Shown in pieces: positions 43,023-52,000 of a DNA stretch of 64,000 nucleotides. Location: the NCBI GenBank assembly GCA_020439745.1, contig JAGQSC010000029.1, positions 62,001 to 126,000 of the forward strand. The letters are read 5' to 3'. The stretch is from Acidobacteriota bacterium (GTDB taxonomy: Bacteria > Acidobacteriota > Holophagae > Acanthopleuribacterales > Acanthopleuribacteraceae). Each line of letters opens with the position of its first letter. Positions within the stretch are counted from its first letter, which is position 1. The translations under genes and the position numbers were made by a program. The notes under the pieces are model-generated. The model did no database searches. It worked only from the letters and a program-made list of their open reading frames with translations, and was not told the origin of the DNA.

Positions 43023-43838
43023 ATGTGGTGGATGTTCTTGTTTTGTTTGGGTGAACCCATCGCTATGCCTGCTGGTCACCAGATCCATATCGAGGTTCAA
43101 GGAGAAGGCAAACCCCTGCTCCTGATCCCGGGCTTAGGGGTGACCCATCACACCTGGCGCGAGGTGACCCCTCAGCTTGGCGATGAGTTCTTGGTGGTGA
43201 TGATGGATTTGAGAGGGACCGGTGGCAGCACCGACAGTCATACGCCTTACACGCTGGATGGCCTGGCTGAAGATGCTATTGCGGTCATGGCCGAATTGGG
43301 ACATGCAAGTTATGCGGTGGTAGGGCTGTCGCTGGGCAGTTTCGTGGCGCAACGCGTGGCCGAGAAGGCACCTGATCGGGTGGAGAAACTGGTGTTAATC
43401 GCTTCCACTTTGGGCGGCTCGGATCATGTGCCACCGGACGGCGATGTGTTGACGTACTTTATGAACATGAACCAATTGACACCTGAACAAAGGGTGGAGC
43501 AGGGTCTGAGATTGGCGCTTCATCCCGATTATGTGGCATCACACCCGGTCGAAATGGAGGCGATGGCCGCGTGGTCGTTGGCACATCCAGTGAATCCTCA
43601 GGTGCTATCCAAACAAGCGTTTGCCGGGGCCACCTTCGTGGCAAATCCAACAGCGATTAAGGCGGAAACGTTGCTGATCCACGGGGCAGAGGACCGGATC
43701 GTACCGGTAGCCAATGCACGTAAACTAGTGGCTGCCCTTGCTAACGCCAAACTTCAGGTGATCAGCCCCGCAGGCCATGCCTGCCACATCGACGCCGCAG
43801 AAACGGTGGCAAATAGCCTTTTGCAGTTCCTCAAATAG
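43023..43838 (+). CDS. Alpha/beta hydrolase (third of three in the cluster)
   Basis: 271 residues: LLLIPGLGVTHHTWREV, MDLRGTGGSTD, elbow GLSLGSFVAQ (Ser ~residue 104), acidic residue in HGAEDRIVPVAN and His in AGHACHID. A short hydrophobic start (MWWMFLFCLGEPIA) precedes the usual fold start; it could be a weak export signal. If so this would be the periplasmic hydrolase that frees the transported acid. ATG 43023 has AAGGGG upstream; ATG 43065 is an alternative without the hydrophobic start. It is the last gene of the operon; the 53 bases before the convergent receptor gene show no clear hairpin. Confidence 0.8.
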   Translation: MWWMFLFCLGEPIAMPAGHQIHIEVQGEGKPLLLIPGLGVTHHTWREVTPQLGDEFLVVMMDLRGTGGSTDSHTPYTLDGLAEDAIAVMAELGHASYAVVGLSLGSFVAQRVAEKAPDRVEKLVLIASTLGGSDHVPPDGDVLTYFMNMNQLTPEQRVEQGLRLALHPDYVASHPVEMEAMAAWSLAHPVNPQVLSKQAFAGATFVANPTAIKAETLLIHGAEDRIVPVANARKLVAALANAKLQVISPAGHACHIDAAETVANSLLQFLK

Positions 43839-43891
43839 GTAGGGTTGAGCGTGCCGTCAAATTCGATTTGTGGGCCGAAGGCTTTGAGGCG

Positions 43892-46132
43892 TTAAAAGGT
43901 GTAGGCTGCCGTGAAGGTGACGGTGGTGGGGTCGCCGAAGAACGACAGCGTGGAACCGCCCGGGGGACCCAGAGTGGGGAAGTTGTATCCGCCCACTTTG
44001 TAGGTTTCGTCGGTTAGGTTCCTGCCCTGTAAACTAAGCGTCAGGCGCCCATCCATGATGGTCCACACCAAGCCAGCGTTTAGCAGAGTGGCGCTGTCGG
44101 GATCCAACAGCGGCAAAGCGTCTTCGAAGATCTGGTAAGCACCTCGGTAGGAGACATTCACGAGTGCTGTGAAGAGGCCCGTCTCACCGGTGCGCATGGC
44201 GTAGTTGAAGCCCAGGTTCCCGGTCCAGTCAGGTGTGTGTGGGATGTCCTTAGAGTCCGAGAGATCAATCGGGTTGCCTTCCAGATCGAAGCCCGGGAAG
44301 TCGACGAACTCAGCATCGGTGTAACCCACATTGAAGTTGATCCCCAGTTTGTCGGTAGCCTGCGAAAACAGTTCCATCTCAATCCCCTTCATCTCAGCAT
44401 TGCCTGCGTTCCTCAAGAGTGATTGGAAGGTGTCATCCACGCCATCGCCATCGCTGTCAATGGCAAATTGGGTGGTGACCTGGATATCCTGGTAATCGGA
44501 AAAGAAGACAGCCGTATTCAGCCGTGTGCGACTTCCGATCATCGTTTTCATGCCAAATTCAAAAGCGTCGACTATTTCTGAGTCGTACCCTTCCTTGGTT
44601 AGAGGTGCGGCTTGTGCATTGCCGCGCATGTCGAAGCCGCCACTTTTGAAGCCGCGGTTGTAAGCAAAGTAGGTGAGCGTATCGTCGTTGGGCGAATAAT
44701 TGATGCCAAACCGCGGTGTCACTTCCGAAAACGAGCGGTCGTTGGTGTAATCCGTAACTGCTCCTAGGGAAAAAGCCGCATCGTTGCCAAAGGTGGGGCT
44801 GCCCAAACCGAGGAAGTTCTCGCGCAGGACGTAGACATCCTTGTCGTCCTTGGTATAGCGAGCACCCGCCACCATGCTCCATTGATCGTTCCACTCCCAA
44901 GTCACATCGGCAAAAGCGGCAAAGCTCTTGGTTTCCACGTCACCGGCTTGAAGAATGGTGAATCCGCCGGCCACTTGTGAGAGCACCACATCAAACGCGC
45001 CACTGGCGTCTCCATCCAAATAGTACAGCCCGGCGATGCCGTGGATGTGATCGCCATCGAACTGGAGCTGAAACTCCTGGGTCAATTGATCATCGTCATA
45101 AAAGGCAGGCACATCGAAATAGGGTTCTTCGAGCGAATCGAAATCGATGGGTGTGTCGGTGTGTCCATCGCGATGGGCCGTGATCGATTTGAATGAATAC
45201 TGGTCGTTGATGATCCATTGCATCATCAGCGATTGGCCGCTGGTCTCGACTGAGTTCTCATGACCAATGCCAGCGTAGGAGTCGTAGATGTCGTCCCACA
45301 CCTGTTGACTACTGGGGTCATTCGGATCTTCGGGTGTCACGCGATAGCCCTGTTTGGAGTTGGAGTCGTCACGCAGTTCATCTAAGGCCAGACGCAGAAA
45401 GAAGCTGTCACTGGGTCTGTATTCGAGGGATAGGCGTCCGGTAAGCATGTCCTTGTTGTAGTTCTCTTCACCGCTTGGTAGGTAATTACCGAACCCATCG
45501 CGCTGCAGGACGGCTACAGATCCACCGATGATCAGGGCATCGGAACCGAGCGGAGTGTGACCACTCACCACGAGATCGGTTTGCGTGTAGTTGCCCAATG
45601 CCGCTTTGATCTTGCCGCCCGGAGTAGGGTCGTAGGCTTTGGTGACATATTTGAGCGCACCACCAATGGTGTTGCGTCCATAAAGGGTGCCTTGGGGTCC
45701 GCGCAAGATCTCAATGCGGTCCACATCAAACACTTCCAACATGGCGCCTTGCGGTCTGGCTATATACACGTCATCCACATACACGCCTACACCCGGCTCG
45801 AAACCCCAGAGCGGATCGGCTTGGCCGATCCCGCGGACGTAGGCGGTAAGCGTGTTGTTGGTGGCGCGGCTAGGTACCAGGGTCACGTTGGGCACGTGCA
45901 TCTGGAGTTCGTTGATGGTCTGTGTGCCCATCTGTTCGAGGGTTTCGGCCTTGAACGCACTCACGGCGAGCGGTACGTCCTGAATGGACTGTTCACGGCG
46001 TTGTGCGGTGACCACCAATTCCTCGACATAGGTGGGTTGTTCCTGTTTCTTTTCTTCTGTCTCGTCTTGCGCCGCCAAGGGCAGGCACAGACAAGCGATG
46101 ACGAATAAACGTGTCACGTGATACCTCCGCAT
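43892..46132 (-). CDS. TonB-dependent outer-membrane receptor
   Basis: 746 residues. Signal peptide (to LPLAAQ), then a TonB box-like and plug region: VEELVVTAQRREQSIQDVPL, then plug motifs VDRIEILRGPQGTLYGRNTIG (~residues 135-155), and a 22-strand barrel ending ...TVTFTAAYTF with terminal Phe. This subtype is common beside catabolic genes for hydrophobic or aromatic compounds in sphingomonad-like and other Gram-negatives, although some members take up siderophores. It is transcribed towards the hydrolase operon. Its promoter carries the same operator-like palindrome as the TetR promoter, so it is probably co-regulated. Confidence 0.92.
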   Translation of the reverse strand: MRRYHVTRLFVIACLCLPLAAQDETEEKKQEQPTYVEELVVTAQRREQSIQDVPLAVSAFKAETLEQMGTQTINELQMHVPNVTLVPSRATNNTLTAYVRGIGQADPLWGFEPGVGVYVDDVYIARPQGAMLEVFDVDRIEILRGPQGTLYGRNTIGGALKYVTKAYDPTPGGKIKAALGNYTQTDLVVSGHTPLGSDALIIGGSVAVLQRDGFGNYLPSGEENYNKDMLTGRLSLEYRPSDSFFLRLALDELRDDSNSKQGYRVTPEDPNDPSSQQVWDDIYDSYAGIGHENSVETSGQSLMMQWIINDQYSFKSITAHRDGHTDTPIDFDSLEEPYFDVPAFYDDDQLTQEFQLQFDGDHIHGIAGLYYLDGDASGAFDVVLSQVAGGFTILQAGDVETKSFAAFADVTWEWNDQWSMVAGARYTKDDKDVYVLRENFLGLGSPTFGNDAAFSLGAVTDYTNDRSFSEVTPRFGINYSPNDDTLTYFAYNRGFKSGGFDMRGNAQAAPLTKEGYDSEIVDAFEFGMKTMIGSRTRLNTAVFFSDYQDIQVTTQFAIDSDGDGVDDTFQSLLRNAGNAEMKGIEMELFSQATDKLGINFNVGYTDAEFVDFPGFDLEGNPIDLSDSKDIPHTPDWTGNLGFNYAMRTGETGLFTALVNVSYRGAYQIFEDALPLLDPDSATLLNAGLVWTIMDGRLTLSLQGRNLTDETYKVGGYNFPTLGPPGGSTLSFFGDPTTVTFTAAYTF

Positions 46133-46136
46133 ATAA

Positions 46137-46185
46137 AAAAACCAAACGTTCGTTTTGTTTTAGTGAAGTCTGTGACCCATGTCAA
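46137..46185 (-). promoter_or_regulatory. TonB-receptor promoter with the TetR-type operator
   Basis: Minus strand: TTGACA (46185-46180), 17-base spacer, TAAAAC (46162-46157) and the 22-base element ACAAAACGAACGTTTGG plus T-run (46158-46137) overlapping the -10 box and ending four bases before the start codon. It matches the element before the TetR gene at 19 of 22 positions. Confidence 0.65.
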
Positions 46186-46202
46186 GCTTTTTTCAGCGCC
46201 GA

Positions 46203-46573
46203 TCAAGGCGATGAGGCAATTTGCAGGTATTTCATGGATGCACGGCGGCGTTTATGAGCGATAGGCGAAAAGACCGCGAAAAGGAAACGCGAAAGGGATC
46301 CTGAAGTGTGGTATTTCGTTGTCCGCTGAAAGGGACTATCGTGTAATTTTAGGAGGCTGATAAATACATCCACGGATAATCTAGCTTGCTTAAGAATGTG
46401 AGAAAGCGTTGAGCGTTTGATAGGCTTATGTGCAGGAATCGTTAGGTTTAGTGCCTCGTCGATAAGCTCCTTTTGAAGCCGAATATGGCTACCGCGTTGA
46501 CGTATCACAACCCACCCTTCCTCTGCAGGGCTCTCACGACAGCATCATCATTGACACTGGGAACTTTGGTCAC
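46203..46573 (-). pseudogene. hicA: Frameshifted HicA-like toxin gene
   Basis: HicA toxins are small mRNA interferases with a dsRNA-binding fold. The first frame (GTG 46573) reads MTKVPSVNDDAVVRALQRKG and then runs into a stop at 46505. The second frame continues exactly where the family would (WVVIRQRGSHIRL, LTIPAHKPIKRSTLSHILKQ, RLSVDVFISLL), including the catalytic His in GSH. One base is missing in the ACCCACCC stretch (46511-46518). The C-terminus also runs ~48 residues past the normal end. It is therefore a dead gene; the start overlaps the hicB remnant (GTGA). Confidence 0.72.
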
Positions 46574-46773
46574 AACGCTATGTTTAGTATTTCTGAATTT
46601 GGATACAGAGATGGGTCGTCATCGACCGGCTCTAGATACTATTCAATAGCTTCCCGAATATTGTTGAGTACTTCTTCTTTTGAATTGCCTTCGCTGATAC
46701 ACGCGGGCAGTGCGGGCACATACGCTGTGTAACCACCCTCTTCACTGGATTCAAGCACAACCTGATAATTCAT
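46570..46773 (-). pseudogene. hicB: HicB-like antitoxin gene with premature stop
   Basis: From ATG 46773 the frame reads MNYQVVLESSEEGGYTAYVP, ALPACISEGN, KEEVLNNIREAIE, matching the HicB antitoxin fold start (EGGY-A-P-LPGC-S-G). A TAG follows as codon 45. The same frame then continues YLEPVDDDPSLYPNSEIL to a TGA at 46570 that overlaps the hicA GTG. The nonsense codon truncates the antitoxin. The order hicB then hicA is one of the two known orders. Confidence 0.68.
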
Positions 46774-46931
46774 AAAGAACCACTGGGGTTTATATTAAAT
46801 AGGATTCTCGCTTGCATCATGACTTATGGGAGTGTAGAGAGCATCTGTACCTTGTGACCTTATTTGAGCAGGCTGACATCTTAGGCAGAAGGTGGGCTAT
46901 ATGTGCCTTATGATGGGGACGGGAGAGCACG

Positions 46932-47828
46932 ATGAGCAGAATTGCACGTATTAAGCCCACGGGTGATCGACAAACCTACTTTGCGATGAACACAACCGTG
47001 CGTGAATTGCCCTTGTTCCAAGATGAGAAGACCAGATCATGGATCTATGACGAGATACTGGCGTTTGCATCGATTTACTGCATTGAGCTTCATGCCCTGT
47101 CCATACTGGAGAATCGTTACCTGATGGTGCTTACCGCGCCTTGTGACTCGTTGTCCAAGAATGAAGTGAAACGCCGGTTCGAACAAGCCCAGCAGCGTTA
47201 TCGACACCCAAAACGCTGGGGAGACTGGTTTATGGACGAATGGGGGAAGCGATTGAACGATTTATCTGGATTTATGCGCGATGTGAGCCTATCGGTGGGG
47301 CGCTACATCAACAAACGGGACCAGGTCAAGGGTCGGATTTGGGGCGATCGCTTCAAGTCCACCTTGCTAGATCAAGGCGTGGCACTGCTCATGTGCATGA
47401 CACATGTGGCGATGAGCCCGATGCATGACGATGCTGAGAGAAGCGTTGTGGATTATCCCTGTTCATTTGTCGGCCGGATGCGTCATGCATTATCGACAGG
47501 CATTGCAATTCCAGCACTTGGAGGTCTACCGGGATCTTCCGAGGACAGACTGACCTGGTTTCGGCAGTTCGCCGAACACCTTCAAACAGGCCCCACCGAT
47601 TTAGACGACTTGCAAACCGCTTTTCCATACCTAGAACCCAAACTCTTTCATGAATGGGTCACGAAACGCCAGGACTGGATCTACAGAAGCCTGGTCTTAG
47701 GTAGCGAAAGCTACTGCAGTGAAATGATCGATCGACACAAACTGCAGAGTCCGGGCCTCAACCGGCCGTATTCACTGGGTAACGGCCTCTTCAATGCCCA
47801 CATCCGAGCCGGCAAAAGTAGACGCTGA
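46932..47828 (+). CDS. RAYT-like (Y1 transposase family) protein without HUH motif
   Basis: 298 residues. The layout follows REP-associated tyrosine transposases: an N-terminal RIARI start, LFQDEKTRSWIYDEIL, then a middle region SVGRYINKRDQVKGRIWGDRFKS that matches the conserved Y..N....G.lW..RF block, including the Tyr. But where active members have the metal-binding H-hydrophobic-H (MPNHYHLLL) it reads LENRYLMVL, so both His are gone. It is either a decayed or a domesticated protein. No flanking REP-like repeats were recognised. It starts about 160 bases after the dead hicBA pair. Confidence 0.7.
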   Translation: MSRIARIKPTGDRQTYFAMNTTVRELPLFQDEKTRSWIYDEILAFASIYCIELHALSILENRYLMVLTAPCDSLSKNEVKRRFEQAQQRYRHPKRWGDWFMDEWGKRLNDLSGFMRDVSLSVGRYINKRDQVKGRIWGDRFKSTLLDQGVALLMCMTHVAMSPMHDDAERSVVDYPCSFVGRMRHALSTGIAIPALGGLPGSSEDRLTWFRQFAEHLQTGPTDLDDLQTAFPYLEPKLFHEWVTKRQDWIYRSLVLGSESYCSEMIDRHKLQSPGLNRPYSLGNGLFNAHIRAGKSRR

Positions 47829-47914
47829 CAAATTCCTTCAGATCCGGACAGTGAATGGATGAGATACAGTCAGACAACCGCGCATGTTTTGGCAGCATTT
47901 TTGGGGTGAATCTC

Positions 47915-48949
47915 ATGATAAGGAAATGGATTACCGTTTTCGTGTTTTTTCCTGTTTGGGCACAAGTACCAACGTCTGTTACGTGGTCCACGGACAAGTT
48001 GGAACAAGCGAAGCACTATTGGGAAAGCATGCACGAGTCGGCGGTGATTGTGTTGGACGATGGCCACCAGATCGTCAGTTGGGGACCTACCGAACATAAG
48101 ATCAAGCTCAGTTCGGTGAGGAAGAGCCTGCTGAGCATGATGTTTGGTCCGCATGTGACCCATGGAACCATTGATCTCGATGCAACACTGGCGGAACTTG
48201 GCATGGACGACATGCCTCCGCTTTCGGACCAGGAAAAAATGGCCACGGTGCGTATGTTGATGCAGTCGCGGTCGGGTATTTACCACGATTACGTGGGCGG
48301 ATCACCCCGCATGAAGGAAAGCCAACCTGCACGTCACAGTCATGCGCCGGGCACGTTCTGGTACTACAACAACTGGGATTTCAATGCACTGGGTACCATT
48401 TTCGAGCAACAGACCGGCCTCTCCATTGGTGATGGATTTGATCGTGTCGTGGCGAAACCCATTGGACTTAAAGACTTTATGCCGGGTGATGTCTATTACG
48501 TGGACAGTGGCGAATCCAGGCACCGGCAATATCATTTCCGCATGAATGCTCGTGATCTTGCTCAAGTAGGGCTATTGATGTTGCGCAGGGGCACTTGGGA
48601 GGGCGCATCCGTGATCACACCGGACTGGGTCGACACCATCACCACATCTTATTCGACAACGCATCATAATACTGGCTATGGGTTCATGTGGTGGATCGCG
48701 GACAAGGGTGTTCTGTTCGAAGATGTGAAACTGCCGGATGGTTCCTACGCTGCATTTGGTGCCATGGGCAAGTTTCTGGTGGTGATCCCAGAATACAAGC
48801 TGGTGATCGTTCATTTGCAGATGGTCGAATGGCCTGATAACTATGCTCACTTGCCGCCATCGGAAGTACCCAACCGAGCCACTGACGAAAACAATCGAAA
48901 AATAGTGGGACACTTGATCCAATTGCTCCTGAACGCCAGAGAAACCTGA
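47915..48949 (+). CDS. Exported serine hydrolase (class C beta-lactamase/esterase family)
   Basis: 344 residues: signal peptide MIRKWITVFVFFPVWA, then SSVRKSLLS (the SxxK motif, Ser/Lys) near residue 70, WYYNNWDFN (the YxN motif) near residue 150 and HNTGYGFMWW towards the C-terminus. The family includes beta-lactamases, D-aminopeptidases and esterases; this member looks more like the 6-aminohexanoate hydrolase/esterase group, but the substrate is open. ATG 47915 has GGGGTGA upstream. It precedes the alpha-2-macroglobulin gene by 134 bases. Confidence 0.82.
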   Translation: MIRKWITVFVFFPVWAQVPTSVTWSTDKLEQAKHYWESMHESAVIVLDDGHQIVSWGPTEHKIKLSSVRKSLLSMMFGPHVTHGTIDLDATLAELGMDDMPPLSDQEKMATVRMLMQSRSGIYHDYVGGSPRMKESQPARHSHAPGTFWYYNNWDFNALGTIFEQQTGLSIGDGFDRVVAKPIGLKDFMPGDVYYVDSGESRHRQYHFRMNARDLAQVGLLMLRRGTWEGASVITPDWVDTITTSYSTTHHNTGYGFMWWIADKGVLFEDVKLPDGSYAAFGAMGKFLVVIPEYKLVIVHLQMVEWPDNYAHLPPSEVPNRATDENNRKIVGHLIQLLLNARET

Positions 48950-49083
48950 CGTGTGTCTGCCGTGAGCGGTCGCGTTCGCTGTTGCAGGAGTGGCCGAGCA
49001 TCTGTTGGCCTGGGGGTCGCTTCGTGTATGCTCTGAAGTGAAACTAATGGCGCCATGTGGCGTCTCCACGGCAGGAGGTGACT

Positions 49084-52000
49084 ATGTGGTACATCCGGTT
49101 GAGCGCGTGGCTGATGGTGATGGGAGCGGTCATGGGACAAGAATTCAAAGTGGATGTAACCATCAATCCCGATCCCTCGCTGAGCGATCCCCAAACCGGG
49201 CGGGTGCAAACCGAACCCCTGGACGACGCCACGTATCAGCGCTTATTCACCCACATGCCTCCGCTACCCGAGACCGGACCGTCAGGCAATCGATTGCCCA
49301 AGCCCAGCCTCAAACCGCCTCAACCTGGCGATCAGGTGGTGCTGGAGATGCTGCAAAGCGAGGCGCCACCACCCGAACTCGACGACCGTGCGCCTTTTCG
49401 CGTCTTGCGTTACGCCCCAGAAGGAGCTCGTGACCAAGTCACGCAAGTACAAGTCGCCTTTAGTCATGATGTCATACCGATTACAGCTTTGGATGATCTG
49501 GATGCGATCGATGTGCCGGTCACCATCACGCCTGAACCTCCAGGTCGCTGGCGTTGGCTGGATCCAAGAACGCTGGTCTTCGATGGTGAACGGGTATTCC
49601 CACGAGCAACTCGGTACCAGGTGAAGATTTCCGGTGGCACTGTTGACTTAAATGGCCGGGCGCTCGAAGAACCGGTAATCTTTTCGTTTTCAACGCCGGC
49701 TCCTTCGGTAATACGTAGCATGCCCCAGGGTCGTGGATTCCCTTTGAACCCGATCATCGCTCTGGAATTTGACCAGGACATGGATTGGCCTTCGGTGATG
49801 CGACACCTCCAGTTAATGGATGGCGACAACGGCGTGGCACTCCAAGTATTGTCGCCTGAAGAATGGCCGCCCATGCTCAAAGGCTGGCATCCCACTCGTA
49901 CCTTGGCCTTCAAACCGGCGAAGGCTCTCGAAAAAGATCGCTCTTATGTCGTAAAGGTCTCGCCAGGACTCGCTTCGGCTGAAGGCCCCCTGACTTCGGA
50001 AAAAGGGCACGAATACAGTTTTCAAACCTATGGTCCTTTCCAGATTCTAGGTATTCGATGTGGTTGGCAGGACCGGTGTGAGCCCGGTTGGCCCTGGCAC
50101 GTGACCCTCTCCAACCCTGTGGACGAAGAAACGGTTAAGGCGGAATACGTGCGAGTAACTCCCGAACTACCAGGGTTAACCGTACATACCTCTGGGACCA
50201 CCCTCTCCATTCAGGGACAGACCAAGGGAAATGCCAAATACAATATTCGTCTGGGATCAGAAATCAAAGATATCTATGGACAGTCCCTGGAAGCCAAGAC
50301 GCTTCAAGTGGCGGTTCAGTCAAGTCCACCCCAGTACCGTACGGCGTTTGACGCGTTGCAAGTTATGGATCCAGTAAAGGATCCCAAATTACCACTCGCT
50401 TCCCTTAACATCGCTGATTTCAACCTGCGATTGTATGACGTGTCACCGTCGGACTGGGGTGCCTACATTGAATCGAGACAAACCAATGGCTTAATGGCAT
50501 TCCTTGCCAAAACGAAAGCGCAGAATGCGGCCACATTCAAAGGCAACAATACGGTCGATCAGTGGCAAAACAAATTGGTGCCATTGAACACCCTTTCCCG
50601 ACATACGATCGCTGTGCTTGAGCCGCGCAGGGCACTTGCCGGTGCCCTTCCTCAGGGATCGGAACCGTCCGTAGTTTGGCTCCAAGCCACGGAAATAGCC
50701 ATCGACGCCTTCCACGACAACCAGGAGTTGGTGGTCTGGACGTCAAGTCTGCGCGATGGACATCCACTTTCAGGCGTGCACGTGGCACTCACGACGGGCA
50801 AGGGCGTGCTTGCGACAGCCATCAGCGACAAAAACGGTCTCGCACGTATGAACTTGCCTTTGCAGTCCAACGATGCGGCTTGGTTGGTGGCGGAACTGGG
50901 CAACGATTCCGCGTTTCTGCCGGAAAACCCGCGTTGGTGGTCGCGCCGCTCCAATTGGGTGAAGCAGCTGCAAACATCCCGTTTGTTATGGCATATCTTC
51001 GATGACCGCGGCCTTTACAAGCCGGGGGAACGCGCGGAAATTCGTGGCTGGATAAGACGTGATGACCATCAGGGCCAGCTGGTGATTCCGTCGGGTGTGG
51101 TTACGTATCAGGTCCGCGATCCCAGAGGCCAGAACCTGGTTTCGGGTCAAACCGATCTGAACGCCAGCGGCGGATTTCACTTTGCCCTGGAGTTCCCAGA
51201 GGACATGAACCTCGGCGCCGTGTCCATGGTCCTTACGTATCAAGGCCAGACCTCGCATCATGCTCTGACCGTGGACACCTTCAGGCGGCCAGAGTTTGAG
51301 GTGAACCTGCAGAAGCTCAGTGATACCCCGTTGTTTAACGAAGAAATCGTACTTGAGGCTTCCGCCAAGTACTACACCGGTGAGGGTCTCGCTTCTGCCC
51401 CTGTAGATTGGACCTTCACCCTGGAACGCGGCCACTACCAACCACCCCACTGGCCGGAGTACCAATTCGGGGAACACACACCCTGGTGGTGCTGGTATGG
51501 GTATTCGCCAACGCTGACCGAAACATCCAATGGCGTCACATCGGGAGATGGTAGCCATAAGGTCGCGCTGACCATGAACGGCAGTACACCCGTTCTACCC
51601 ATTTCTTTGAGCGCCGAGGCTCGGGTGACGGACGTCAATCGGCAACAGTGGTCTGCCCAACAACAGTTTCTTGTGCACCCATCCAACCGATATGTCGGCA
51701 TCAAGCTGGACAGAAGCTTCTATCAATCCGGTCAAATGGGAGCCGCTACTTTCATCGTGACCGACCTGGATGGTGCATTGCAATCGGGCTTGCCCGTGTC
51801 GGTTGAAGTTGTCCGATCCCAGTGGAAGTACGTGGGTCGTGAATGGAAGCAGCAAGACGAATCGGTGGGGAGTTTCCAGTTTTCGAGCACAGATGAACCG
51901 CATGAAATGCCCATGGCGTTTGAACAACCAGGCAGTTACAGCTTCAAAGCCCGGGTTGTTGACGACCAGGACCGGGTTAATGAGTCCGTCTTGTCGGTTT

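Noticed and set aside
46203-46508. An intact 101-codon gene
   Set aside because: It starts mid-domain; upstream bases hold the rest of HicA in another frame, so it is a frameshifted remnant.
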